DNA of 64,000 nucleotides from an uncultured Tateyamaria sp. (GCF_947504105.1 NZ_CANNGP010000005.1:1-64000); one strand, 5' to 3'. Shown: positions 45,094 to 53,950, numbered from the stretch's first letter. Made by a program: numbers and translations. Notes: generated by a model not told the origin, from the sequence alone.

Positions 45094-45135
45094 TAATCTG
45101 GCAAGCATTGAGTCGCATGAGGTCAGGGAGGACAC

Positions 45136-45924
45136 ATGTCGCACATCGTTCGTTCGACCCTCTGGCTGGGGTTCTTCGGCGCGATTTTGGCGTCGTGGTG
45201 GGTCCTGTATTCCATGTCGCTTTCCATGGACGTGGACCTTTTTGGTCGCCCAGGAGATATGGGCGCGCGCATGGCTGCCATGGACCCGCGCATGCCCATG
45301 TACATGCCGATGGCCAATTTTGGTCCGCTGTTTGCCATGTGGGCGATCATGATGGCCGCTATGATGTTGCCGACATTGGTGCCGACCTTGCGCAGCTACG
45401 AGGACCTGATGGTGTCGGCAAACGGCACGCGGGCAGGGTGGCTGGGTGTGCTACTGGGCTACTTCGTGGTTTGGGTCGCCTTTGCTGCGCTGATCTCGGC
45501 TGTGCAACTGGCCTTGCTTTATGGTGGCATCATCGACATGCTGGGCATACCCAAGACCACCACATTTGCGGGCCTGCTTCTGCTGGCCGTCGGTCTGTTC
45601 CAATTCACCCGAGCGAAGGAAATCTGCCATGGCGTCTGCCATAGCCCCATGACCTATTTTCTCGGCCACTGGCGCACCGGCTTTGCGGGCGGGTTGCGCA
45701 TGGGGCTAGGCCTCGGCGCGTTTTGCGTGGGCTGTTGTTGGGGCTTCATGGCCCTTGGCTTTGTCGGCGGCGTGATGAGCCTTTTGTGGATGGGCCTTGC
45801 CACGCTGTTTATGGTGATCGAAAAACTGCCCCAGATCGGGCATGTTGTTGCAAAACCCATGGGGGTTCTACTGGTGCTGGGTGGTATCGGTGTGCTCGCA
45901 TATCCCGTTGTTTCAGGAGGATAA
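45136..45924 (+). CDS. DUF2182 membrane protein, predicted metal-binding
   Basis: A 262-residue polytopic protein of the DUF2182 family, which is described as a predicted metal-binding integral membrane protein. About six or seven spans are seen. A Met-rich loop, with Met at 53, 55, 57 and 59 in DPRMPMYMPM, resembles soft-metal binding segments. Later come CHGVCHSP (164-171) and CVGCCWG (197-203), placing five cysteines and two histidines near membrane faces. AGGGAGGAC precedes ATG 45136. It is the first gene of the operon that ends with dmdA and acuI. Function is not established; copper or iron handling is inferred. Confidence 0.8.
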   Translation: MSHIVRSTLWLGFFGAILASWWVLYSMSLSMDVDLFGRPGDMGARMAAMDPRMPMYMPMANFGPLFAMWAIMMAAMMLPTLVPTLRSYEDLMVSANGTRAGWLGVLLGYFVVWVAFAALISAVQLALLYGGIIDMLGIPKTTTFAGLLLLAVGLFQFTRAKEICHGVCHSPMTYFLGHWRTGFAGGLRMGLGLGAFCVGCCWGFMALGFVGGVMSLLWMGLATLFMVIEKLPQIGHVVAKPMGVLLVLGGIGVLAYPVVSGG

Positions 45925-45925
45925 G

Positions 45926-46633
45926 ATGGCCGTGAAAAAACGCCCCGACGCGGATAAGTTGCCGGTCAGTCAGCGCATCGACAGCCGGATGCCCAACCCG
46001 GGCCGGCGGCAGATGTCGCCCACCGAATGGGCTATCAAGGGCGAACTGTTTCTCAACTGTTCGTGCGAGCTCTTTTGTCCCTGCGTCGTCTCGCTTGGCG
46101 CGCACCCGCCCACCGAAGGGCATTGCCACGCGTGGATGGCCATTGCCATTGACGAAGGGCATTTCGAAGGCGAGGACCTGAGCGGCCTGAACGTCGGCCT
46201 GATGGTCGATATCCCTGGTCGTATGGGGGAAGGCGGCTGGCGCGTCGCGGCCTATGTGGACGAGCGCGCAAGCGGCAAGGCCTACAATGGCATCCTGCAG
46301 ATCTTCTCTGGCGCCGCAGGCGGCACTACGGGTCTCTTCACCATGCTGGTCAGCGACATCGTAGGCGCCGAACGCGAGAAGGTCGAGATCGTGCGCGAGG
46401 GCAAGAAACGCGGCCTCTATATCGGGCGCAAGATCCAGGGCGAGATCGAGATGATCACCGGCAAGTCCGAGGATCACCCGGTTATGATCACCAACTCCAA
46501 GTACTGGATGGGGCCGGATATCATCGCAGCCCGCGGCGTGAAATCCAAGGTGCGCGACTACGGCCGCATCTGGGACTTCGGCGGCAAATCCGCGGAAATC
46601 TGCCCGATCGACTGGAAAGGTCCCAAGCCATGA
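45926..46633 (+). CDS. DUF1326 cysteine-rich protein
   Basis: A 235-residue soluble protein of the DUF1326 family. The hallmark CSCELFCPC (Cys45, 47, 51, 53) is followed by GHCHAW (His66, Cys67, His68), a likely soft-metal site or redox centre. The rest is mixed alpha/beta without a signal peptide. DUF1326 genes are commonly found next to DUF2182 genes, as here with a one-base gap. CAGGAGG precedes ATG 45926. It ends inside the DinB start (ATGA). Role unknown; a partner that loads or moves metal for the DUF2182 protein is a reasonable guess. Confidence 0.8.
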   Translation: MAVKKRPDADKLPVSQRIDSRMPNPGRRQMSPTEWAIKGELFLNCSCELFCPCVVSLGAHPPTEGHCHAWMAIAIDEGHFEGEDLSGLNVGLMVDIPGRMGEGGWRVAAYVDERASGKAYNGILQIFSGAAGGTTGLFTMLVSDIVGAEREKVEIVREGKKRGLYIGRKIQGEIEMITGKSEDHPVMITNSKYWMGPDIIAARGVKSKVRDYGRIWDFGGKSAEICPIDWKGPKP

Positions 46634-47139
46634 TCGACGCGGGTTATGTACGTACCATGGCCCGTTACAACGCCTGGCAGAACCGCCAACTGACGGAAAT
46701 GCTCACAGGCGTGCCGGACGAGGACCTGCGCAAGGATCGCGGTGCTTTCTTCGGGTCCATCATGGCGACGCTTAACCACATCCTGTGGGGCGACACGATC
46801 TGGATGAGCCGGTTCGACCCGGACCTGCCTCCGCCGTCTGTTCCGCCCGAACAGCATAAGGAATTCACCCCGACATTCGCGGTCTGGAGTGCAGAGCGCT
46901 TCCGCATGGACGGCACGATCCGCCTTTGGGGTGACCGCCTCGACACTGTGGCGCTCAAAGGCGATTTGTCTTGGTATTCCGGCACCTTACAGCAGGGCTT
47001 TGAAATGCCGCTTGAAACCTGCGTGGTGCACCTTTTCACCCACCACGCCCACCACCGGGGTCAGGTCCACGCCATGATGACGGCCACCGGTCTGACCGCT
47101 CCCGTTACTGATATTGTGTTCATGCCAAAGGACGACTGA
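46630..47139 (+). CDS. DinB/YfiT-like metalloprotein
   Basis: A 169-residue four-helix DinB-fold protein. The usual metal triad appears as His50 (ATLNHIL) and two His in HLFTHHAHHRGQ (His138 and His142), a family-typical C-terminal motif. Some DinB-fold proteins are thiol-S-transferases that use bacillithiol or mycothiol, and others lack a known role. It overlaps both neighbours by one to four bases, so it is fixed in the operon between DUF1326 and dmdA. A reaction with a sulfur compound of the pathway is possible but unproven. Confidence 0.8.
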   Translation: MIDAGYVRTMARYNAWQNRQLTEMLTGVPDEDLRKDRGAFFGSIMATLNHILWGDTIWMSRFDPDLPPPSVPPEQHKEFTPTFAVWSAERFRMDGTIRLWGDRLDTVALKGDLSWYSGTLQQGFEMPLETCVVHLFTHHAHHRGQVHAMMTATGLTAPVTDIVFMPKDD

Positions 47140-48242
47140 TGGCCGTTATCTCTCCATCGCGCCGCCTGCGCCGTACGCCGTTTTCGGACGGGGTCGAGGC
47201 GGCAGGCGTCAAAGCCTACACCATCTACAACCGCATGCTGCTGCCGACCGTGTTCGAAAGCGTCGAGGCAGATTACCGCCATCTCAAAGACCATGTGCAG
47301 GTCTGGGACGTCTCGGTCGAACGGCAGGTCGAGCTGCGCGGTCCTGATGCAGGCCGCCTGATGCAGATGCTGACTCCGCGCGATTTGCGCCGGATGCTGC
47401 CCGGGCAATGCTATTACGTCCCCATAGTGGATGAGACAGGTGGCATGCTGAATGACCCCGTTGCTGTAAAGCTCAGCGAGGACCGGTGGTGGATTTCCAT
47501 TGCTGACAGCGACCTGCTCTTGTGGGTCAAGGGGATCGCCAACGGCTACCGGCTTGATGTGCTGGTGGATGAACCGGACGTGTCACCCCTCGCCATTCAA
47601 GGTCCAAAGGCCGACGAACTCATGGCGCGCGTGTTCGGCGATCGTATCCGCGACATCCGTTTCTTCCGTTTCGATATGTTCCAGTTCGAAGGCTGCGATC
47701 TTGCGATTGCACGCTCGGGGTACTCCAAGCAGGGCGGGTTCGAAATCTATGTGCCAGACAGCGCGCTTGGCATGCCGCTGTGGGACGCGTTGTTTAACGC
47801 AGGCGAAGACCTACAGGTCCGTGCGGGCTGCCCCAATGCCATTGAGCGGATCGAAGGTGGGCTCTTGAGCTATGGCAATGACATGACCGACGACAACACA
47901 CCGCATGAGTGCGGGTTGGGGCGGTTCTGCGACACCCAGACGGCTATCGGTTGTATCGGACGTGACGCGCTTTTGCGCGTGTCCAAGGAAGGGCCGGTTC
48001 AGCAAATTCGCCCCATCGTTATCCATGGGGATGCGGTGCCGACCTGTGACCGACCTTGGCCCCTTTTGGCCGGCGGCAAACGCGTGGGGCAGGTAACGTC
48101 GGCTGCATGGTCGCCAGACTTCAAGACCAATGTCGCCATCGGTATGGTGCGGATGACACATTGGGATCCCGGAACTGACCTCGAAGTCGACACCCTCGAT
48201 GGGATATGCCGGGCCACGGTACAAGAGGCGTTCTGGTTATAA
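47139..48242 (+). CDS. dmdA: DMSP demethylase (DmdA family)
   Basis: A 367-residue GcvT-fold protein close to DmdA, which moves a methyl group from dimethylsulfoniopropionate to tetrahydrofolate, giving methylmercaptopropionate. DmdA-type blocks include SRRLRRTPF near the start, AYTIYNRMLLPTVF (about 27-40), KLSEDRWWISIADSD and IERIEGGLLSYGNDM. The SGYSKQGGFEIYV segment has Tyr where I recall Trp in the Pelagibacter enzyme, though some roseobacter proteins may share it. ATG overlaps the dinB stop. acuI follows after a GC-rich repeat, the classical demethylation operon order. Confidence 0.87.
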   Translation: MAVISPSRRLRRTPFSDGVEAAGVKAYTIYNRMLLPTVFESVEADYRHLKDHVQVWDVSVERQVELRGPDAGRLMQMLTPRDLRRMLPGQCYYVPIVDETGGMLNDPVAVKLSEDRWWISIADSDLLLWVKGIANGYRLDVLVDEPDVSPLAIQGPKADELMARVFGDRIRDIRFFRFDMFQFEGCDLAIARSGYSKQGGFEIYVPDSALGMPLWDALFNAGEDLQVRAGCPNAIERIEGGLLSYGNDMTDDNTPHECGLGRFCDTQTAIGCIGRDALLRVSKEGPVQQIRPIVIHGDAVPTCDRPWPLLAGGKRVGQVTSAAWSPDFKTNVAIGMVRMTHWDPGTDLEVDTLDGICRATVQEAFWL

Positions 48243-48248
48243 ACGTGG

Positions 48249-48300
48249 AACCGGGGCGCTGCCCCGGACCCCGAAGTTTACTTTGCAAGATGAAGCAGGG
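48249..48300. repeat. GC-rich intergenic palindromic repeat
   Basis: ACCGGGGCGCTGCCCCGG forms a hairpin followed by ACCCCGAAGTTTACTTTGCAAGATGAAG-like sequence. It resembles the repeat at 13843-13895 in layout. It lies between dmdA and acuI and could reduce read-through or shape mRNA decay. Confidence 0.55.
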
Positions 48301-48328
48301 GATCATCCCCCGAAAAATGGAGAACAAG

Positions 48329-49315
48329 ATGTTCAATGCACTGGTGGTCAACAAGGACGAAGAAAGTGGCAAGACGTCCGCTGCGGTGCAGGAACTGTCG
48401 CTGGATGATCTGCCGCAAGCCGAGGTAACCGTGGCGGTCGAGTATTCAACCGTGAACTACAAGGACGGTCTTTGCATTGGCCCGGGCGGCGGGTTGGTCC
48501 GCAAATACCCTCATGTGCCGGGCATCGACTTTGCCGGGACCGTCGAGGCATCAGACGATGATCGTTACAAGCCCGGCGACAAGGTCGTGTTAACCGGCTG
48601 GCGTGTCGGTGAAGCGCATTGGGGTGGCTATTCGCAAAAGGCGAGGGTCAAAGCGGACTGGCTGGTGCCGCTGCCTGAGGGCCTCGATACCCGGCAGGCG
48701 ATGGCCGTGGGCACTGCTGGTTTTACGGCAATGCTGGCGGTGATGGCGCTGGAAGATCATGGGATCAAATCCGGACCTGTTCTGGTCACGGGGGCTGCCG
48801 GCGGTGTTGGGTCGGTTGCGACAGCCATTCTCGCGCACTTGGGTCATACCGTTGCAGGCGTTACGGGGCGGCCTGAAACAGCCGACTATCTGACGTCACT
48901 TGGCGCGAGCCAGATTGTTGCACGCGAAGAGATCAATGAAACCACCAAGCGCCCGCTTGAGGGTGAAACCTGGGGCGGCTGTGTTGACGCCGTCGGTGGT
49001 GCAATGCTGGCGCGTGTTTTGGGTCAAATGGAATACGGCGCGTCAGTCGCGGCCGTCGGTCTGGCAGGGGGCGCGGGCTTGCCCGCGACGGTCATCCCAT
49101 TCTTGCTGCGCGGTGTGAACCTTTTAGGCATCGACAGTGTCATGCAACCTTATGACAACCGCGTCCGCGCGTGGCAGCGTGTTGCCAAGGACCTACCCAT
49201 GGACAAGCTCGAAGCCATGGTTCAGCCCGCCACTCTGTCCGATCTGCCAAAGCTGGGTGCGGATATCCTGAAAGGGCAAATCAAGGGCCGCGTCGTGGTC
49301 GACGTGAACGCCTGA
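48329..49315 (+). CDS. acuI: Acryloyl-CoA reductase
   Basis: A 328-residue zinc-free medium-chain reductase of the AcuI (YhdH-like) type. It reduces acryloyl-CoA to propionyl-CoA with NADPH, removing the toxic intermediate of DMSP cleavage. Family blocks are VEYSTVNYKDGLCIG, PHVPGIDFAGTVE, GWRVGEAHWGGYSQKARV, the cofactor motif VTGAAGGVGSVA and RGVNLLGIDSV. ATG 48329 follows GGAG; an ATG four codons earlier is also possible. It is the sixth gene of the DUF2182-dmdA-acuI block and pairs with dmdA as in other roseobacters. Confidence 0.9.
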   Translation: MFNALVVNKDEESGKTSAAVQELSLDDLPQAEVTVAVEYSTVNYKDGLCIGPGGGLVRKYPHVPGIDFAGTVEASDDDRYKPGDKVVLTGWRVGEAHWGGYSQKARVKADWLVPLPEGLDTRQAMAVGTAGFTAMLAVMALEDHGIKSGPVLVTGAAGGVGSVATAILAHLGHTVAGVTGRPETADYLTSLGASQIVAREEINETTKRPLEGETWGGCVDAVGGAMLARVLGQMEYGASVAAVGLAGGAGLPATVIPFLLRGVNLLGIDSVMQPYDNRVRAWQRVAKDLPMDKLEAMVQPATLSDLPKLGADILKGQIKGRVVVDVNA

Positions 49316-49356
49316 TCGGTCTAGACGGGTCTTTGAACAGTTTTCGGAGACCCGCG

Positions 49357-49773
49357 ATGACCGCCTATGACGACCAGAACATTTTCGCCAAGATCCTGCG
49401 GGGCGAGATCCCCAACGTAACAGTCTACGAAGACGATGATACGCTGTGCTTCATGGATATCATGCCGCGCACGGACGGGCATTGTCTGGTGATCCCGAAA
49501 ACTCCTTGCCGCAATGTCCTAGATGCCAACGATGCGCAGTTGGCCGCAGTCATGTCGACGGTCAGGAAGGTTGCGAACGCGGCTAAAACCGCATTTGGGG
49601 CCGACGGTGTCACCCTACAGCAATTCAATGAAGCCGCAGGCGGGCAAGAGGTGTTTCACCTGCATTTCCATATCCATCCCCGACACGAAGGTGTGTCGAT
49701 GCGCCCGGCGGGCACGATGGGAGACATGGATGCGATCAAGGCGCATGCAGAGGCGATCCGCGCCGCGCTTTAG
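49357..49773 (+). CDS. HIT-family hydrolase
   Basis: A 138-residue Hint-branch HIT protein. The catalytic triad motif HLHFHIHP lies near residue 104, and NIFAKILRGEIPNVTVYEDD is the family N-terminus. It probably hydrolyses aminoacyl- or acyl-adenylates and similar AMP derivatives. It is 41 bases after acuI and ahead of a terminator, so it may be the last gene of the operon. Confidence 0.85.
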   Translation: MTAYDDQNIFAKILRGEIPNVTVYEDDDTLCFMDIMPRTDGHCLVIPKTPCRNVLDANDAQLAAVMSTVRKVANAAKTAFGADGVTLQQFNEAAGGQEVFHLHFHIHPRHEGVSMRPAGTMGDMDAIKAHAEAIRAAL

Positions 49774-49795
49774 TCTGACATAATCATAATAATTG

Positions 49796-49824
49796 AAAAA
49801 GGGGCGCCAATAGAGCGCCCCTTT
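49796..49824. terminator. Bidirectional terminator between HIT and BCCT genes
   Basis: GGGGCGC and GCGCCCC arms around a 7-base loop are preceded by AAAAA and followed by TTT. It serves the convergent HIT gene and the BCCT gene. Confidence 0.8.
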
Positions 49825-49841
49825 GTGGCTGATAAGTCGGT

Positions 49842-51682
49842 CTATTCCGCCGGTTGTCCAATCGCGTCGTCCGACTTGGCGCGGCGGCTGTCGTTGAACA
49901 GTGCCTTGACCAGCGACACCATCATCAGAACCATAATGATGGTGAAGGGCAGGGCACCGATGATCATGGCATCTTGAAGCGACGCCAGTGGATCACCCCC
50001 GCGGCCCGAGGCCCCTGCAATGATCAATCCGCCAATGACACCTGTCATGATCAATCCCCAGATGATCCGGTGTTTGATGCCCGTTTCCTGTGCGCCACCC
50101 GACATGATGGTGTTCATCACAAGGATGCCGGAATCAGCCGAGGTGACAAGGAAGGTCATGATCAGCACCACGCACATGATGGTGATGACCGATAGGAAGC
50201 CACCCTCGATCATGTAGCTGAGGGTCACAAACAACTTGTTGGTGTTCGACGCGCCGATAATGGCCCCATCTGCCACACCCTGCAGTTCCAGATCGATCGC
50301 TGTTCCGCCCAATATGGTCATCCAGGCAAAGCAGACCAGAGCCGGGGCAAACACGCAGCCCAAGATGAACTCGCGGATCGTGCGGCCTTTCGAGATGCGC
50401 GCCAGGAACAGACCGACGAAGGGAGAGAAGGCAATCCACCACGCCCAATAGAAGGTTGTCCAACCCGATTGCCAGCCGAACAGGCGACCTTGGGCGCCGG
50501 CTTCATAGGCCGCCGCCTGCGTTTCAGGCGGCAGCGATGCTGCGACCCCTTCGAGGCCGCCGGTAAAGCCATCGACACTGCCCCAGGCGTTTGTTGCCCC
50601 GCTATACAGATCGGCAGCCATCGGCGCGGCCTCTTCCGGCAGGTTCGCGGCAAACGCATCTTGGCCCAGCGGGCTATACGCCTCAAAGCTGAGCGGAATG
50701 AACTGGATGATGTAGTCCACCAATGCCGTGCCATATGTCGTCATCGCGAACACGAAGCTGCCAAAGATCACGAAGGTCAGCAGCAGGATGATCGACAGCA
50801 CAAGGTTGAGGTTCGACAGGTATTTGATCCCACGACCCACACCCGACACGGCGGACAGGATCGAAAGAAACATGATAACGGCCAGTGCCGACAACAGACC
50901 AACGGTGGACGGCGTTGGCGGCGCATCCCCCTCGGCCACACCCATCAACCAGCTCATTCCGGTCACGGCATAAACGCCGTCAACGAACTGGCTTACCCCG
51001 TATCCGATCGTGACGGACACGCCGAGGATGGTGGCGACGACGCCCAGCACATCAACGATGTGACCCACGATGCCGTTGGCGACCTTGCCCAATATTGGCG
51101 TCAGCGCCGACCGGATGGTCAGGGGCATATCGCGGGTATAGGCGTAGTAGGCTAGGCTCAGCCCGGTGACCACGTAAATAGCCCAGGCGTGGAACCCGTA
51201 GTGCAGGAAAGTGTAGCGGTACGCCGAGGTCAGTGCTTCGGGCGTGTGTTCCCAACCACATTGCCGGCGACAGTCTCGGGGTTCGAGCCCCAAAGTCCAA
51301 GCGGTTCGGCAGTGGCAAACACCATCAACCCGACACCAAGGCCCGCGCCGAACATCATCGAGAACCAAGAAAAGTTGGAAAACTCGGGCACCGTCTCTGG
51401 CCCGCCCAGTTTGCGCTTGCCCGTGGGAAGGATCGCAAGAGCAAACAGAAAGAAGGCAAAGCACCCGACCGAAATAATGTAAAAGGCATTGAAACCCTGC
51501 AAGAGCGCCCAATTCCAGTCGTCAAGCGTGCCATTCGCGCTGACGGGAAAGATGATGGCCCACAGCACAAGGGCGACCATTACGGCCTTGGACTTGAGTG
51601 CGATGGGAAGGCTGTAGCCTTCGTAGAACCCTGACTGTTGTTTGGTGATATCAAGGTCCGTGAACGGTTCCTTAAGTGCCAT
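49842..51682 (-). pseudogene. BCCT osmolyte transporter with an apparent frameshift
   Basis: A betaine/choline/carnitine-type transporter read in two frames. Residues 1-147 are encoded from 51682 to about 51253 and include the BCCT entry region (GFYEGYSLPIALKSK, then FSNFSWFSMMFGAGLGVGLM). The rest, from EHTPEALTSAYRYTFLHYGFHAW onward, is in the next frame and reaches 49842. Together about 613 residues make a normal transporter with twelve spans and FYWAWWIAFSPFVG near the substrate site. The break lies at a GGG run (51251-51253 on the plus strand) and looks like one lost base. It is either a real pseudogene or a sequencing error. The likely substrate is betaine or DMSP. Confidence 0.8.
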
Positions 51683-52155
51683 GAACGTGGCTCCCTGCTG
51701 TTGGGTTCGCCCGCCATCTTGCGTGGCTTTGGCATGAGATAGGGTACACGATTTCCCGCAGATCGAGAAATGAGACCAGTATTAAGTGTGTTTTCACGTT
51801 TTGTGCATAAAGCGTGGCAGGGTTTTGAGCGAAGACTGGCTTATCCGCGACAGCAAACGGCCTCAATTTGACATTTTTTGCCAGTTCTTGGGTCATGCGC
51901 GTGTTGGACGATGCGAAATCTGTGATGCAAGCAGGGTTCCGAATCTCAAGAAATGAGACGCTCAATTGACGTGGACACGTCCTTTTCAATACACAGAAAG
52001 GCCCAATGCATTGAAAATCAGACACCTTTTTTCATTTCGGAAACAAAAACGGCGTTCTGGCGTCCAATGCGACCTCTGCGGCACCAATTAACCCTTCGTT
52101 TATGTCTCTACCCGTGGTTTGCTGATGTCATAAAAATGACAACAGGAAGGTATCT
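51683..52155. promoter_or_regulatory. Divergent region between two BCCT genes, with repeated AGAAATGAGAC
   Basis: About 470 bases without a supported gene. The 11-mer AGAAATGAGAC occurs twice, about 180 bases apart; the right copy lies in the palindrome TCTCA-AGAAA-TGAGA. These are candidate operator sites for a regulator of osmolyte uptake. Promoters of both transporters must be here. Confidence 0.5.
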
Positions 52156-53850
52156 ATGTCTATTCAACCTCCATTGACGGAGTTGCCGATAAAAACCGCC
52201 GACACGGGTTTTTATCGCGGCTTCAGTGTCAACGTCGCGGTGGTCAGTAAGGTCATCATCAGTGTGCTCGTCGTTTGGTGCATCGTCTGGCCAACAGAGG
52301 CGGGCACCGTGTTGGGCGACTGGAACAGCGTCATTCTGTCAAACTTTGCCGCATGGTACATCTGGGTCGTTACGTTTTTCGTGCTCGTTTGCCTTGGGCT
52401 GGCGATTTGGCCGACCGCTGGGCGCCTAAATCTGGGTCAACCAGGCGAAAAGCCGGAATTCAGCAATTTCTCATGGTTTTCGATGATGTTCGGTGCCGGT
52501 ATTGGCGTTGGTATGCTGACCTGGGCTGTGGCCGAGCCTGTGGCACATTTCAAAAACAACCCTTCGGTTATTCAGGGTGCAACGACAGCGCTTGGCGAGG
52601 ATAACGTCCGTGAAGCCTATGTCTGGTCTTTCTTGCATTGGGGGCTGGGCGCTTGGGCATGCTACGCCATCGCGGGACTTGCGCTTGCCTTCTTCAGCTA
52701 TCGCCGAGGCCTGCCGTTGACGATCCGATCGTCACTGACGCCACTGTTCGGTTCCTCTCTGTCGGGGCTGCTGGGCAACATCATTGATATTGTGGCCGTT
52801 GTCGCGACGATCCTTGGTGTGGCACAGACACTTGGTTTCGGTGTCGAGCAATTCGTGGCCGGACTGACCCGCATTGGGATTGGCGGGCTGGTGCTTGAAG
52901 ATGGTTCGGCGACGACACTGGGCATCATCGTTGCACTCTTGGTCATTATGGGAGCCTCAACTCTGTCGGCGTTGTCCGGCGTGGGTAAAGGCATCAAATG
53001 GTTGTCCAATATCAATATGGTTCTGTCGATTGTCCTTCTGGGCTTCTTCATCCTGTTTGGTGCGACTTTCTTTGGTGCAGCAGCCTTCTTCGTTGGGATC
53101 TGGGACTACCTGATCGCACTGCCATGGCTCAGCTTCAACGTTTACGCGTCTGACGGCGTTGACGGCTCCGAAGCGTTCCTTCTTGCACAGTGGCAGGGCT
53201 GGTGGCCCGTGTTCTACTGGGCCTGGTGGATCGCATTTGCACCGTTTGTGGGTCTGTTCCTGGCGCGCATCTCGCGCGGTCGGACCATCCGCGAGTTCGT
53301 TCTGGGTGCCATGATCGTTCCGTCGCTGATGTGCTTTGTCTGGTTCTCATGGGCCGGTGGCACAGCCATTGACCTTGAACTGAATGGCGATGCCAATGGC
53401 GTTATTCTGGACGCGGCCAATGGCGACAAGATCTTTGCCATGACCCAGTTCATGTTGGCCCCGATTGCTCAGGCTTTGGCGTGGGGCATGGCGGTTCTGA
53501 TCGTTGTGTTGCTGATGACGTTCCTTGTGACATCCGCTGACTCAGCCGTGCTAATCGTGAACACCATCAACGCGGCCGGTGACGAAGGTCCAAAAGCGCG
53601 TCCCCACATCCTATTCTGGGGTTCAGCCCTTGGCCTTGTTGTGGCAGGCCTGCTGATCTCCGGCGGGACAGGTGCCATTCAGACGGCCATGGTGATCGGG
53701 GCGTTGCCGTTCTCGATCGTGATGGCGCTGATGTGTATCGCGCTGATCAAGGCGATCTATAATGACGGTCGCCGCGAGGCCGCGGGCGTACCAGCCGTGC
53801 ATTCGGAAATTCCAGGTGCGACGGGCAATGGCCTGTCGCCGGCCGAATAA
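52156..53850 (+). CDS. BCCT-family osmolyte/DMSP transporter
   Basis: A 564-residue intact BCCT transporter, probably sodium- or proton-coupled and importing glycine betaine, choline or DMSP. Twelve membrane spans are visible. FSNFSWFSMMFGAGIGVGMLTWAVAEP is the usual N-terminal signature and FYWAWWIAFAPFVGLFLARISRGRTIREFVLGA the conserved central region containing the aromatic substrate box. It is 2.8 kb from acuI and diverges from a paralogous broken copy. With dmdA and acuI nearby, DMSP is a good candidate substrate. ACAGGAAGG precedes the start. Confidence 0.88.
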   Translation: MSIQPPLTELPIKTADTGFYRGFSVNVAVVSKVIISVLVVWCIVWPTEAGTVLGDWNSVILSNFAAWYIWVVTFFVLVCLGLAIWPTAGRLNLGQPGEKPEFSNFSWFSMMFGAGIGVGMLTWAVAEPVAHFKNNPSVIQGATTALGEDNVREAYVWSFLHWGLGAWACYAIAGLALAFFSYRRGLPLTIRSSLTPLFGSSLSGLLGNIIDIVAVVATILGVAQTLGFGVEQFVAGLTRIGIGGLVLEDGSATTLGIIVALLVIMGASTLSALSGVGKGIKWLSNINMVLSIVLLGFFILFGATFFGAAAFFVGIWDYLIALPWLSFNVYASDGVDGSEAFLLAQWQGWWPVFYWAWWIAFAPFVGLFLARISRGRTIREFVLGAMIVPSLMCFVWFSWAGGTAIDLELNGDANGVILDAANGDKIFAMTQFMLAPIAQALAWGMAVLIVVLLMTFLVTSADSAVLIVNTINAAGDEGPKARPHILFWGSALGLVVAGLLISGGTGAIQTAMVIGALPFSIVMALMCIALIKAIYNDGRREAAGVPAVHSEIPGATGNGLSPAE

Positions 53851-53895
53851 AACCTGACTTTTCAGTTGTCCTTTGGGGCAACTGGGATAGCATCG

Positions 53896-53927
53896 AAAGG
53901 CCCCGACCATCTGGTTGGGGCCTTTTT
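53896..53927 (+). terminator. Intrinsic terminator after the BCCT gene
   Basis: A 13-base stem AAAGGCCCCGACC, a 4-base loop and the complementary arm end in CCTTTTTATC. One pair is a G-U wobble. It is strong on the plus strand. Confidence 0.88.
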
Positions 53928-53950
53928 ATCTTTAGACGGAGTACCGGCCG

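Noticed and set aside
51672-52025. Open frame of 117 codons in the BCCT gap
   Set aside because: No family resemblance, overlaps the BCCT start and lies in a probable promoter region.
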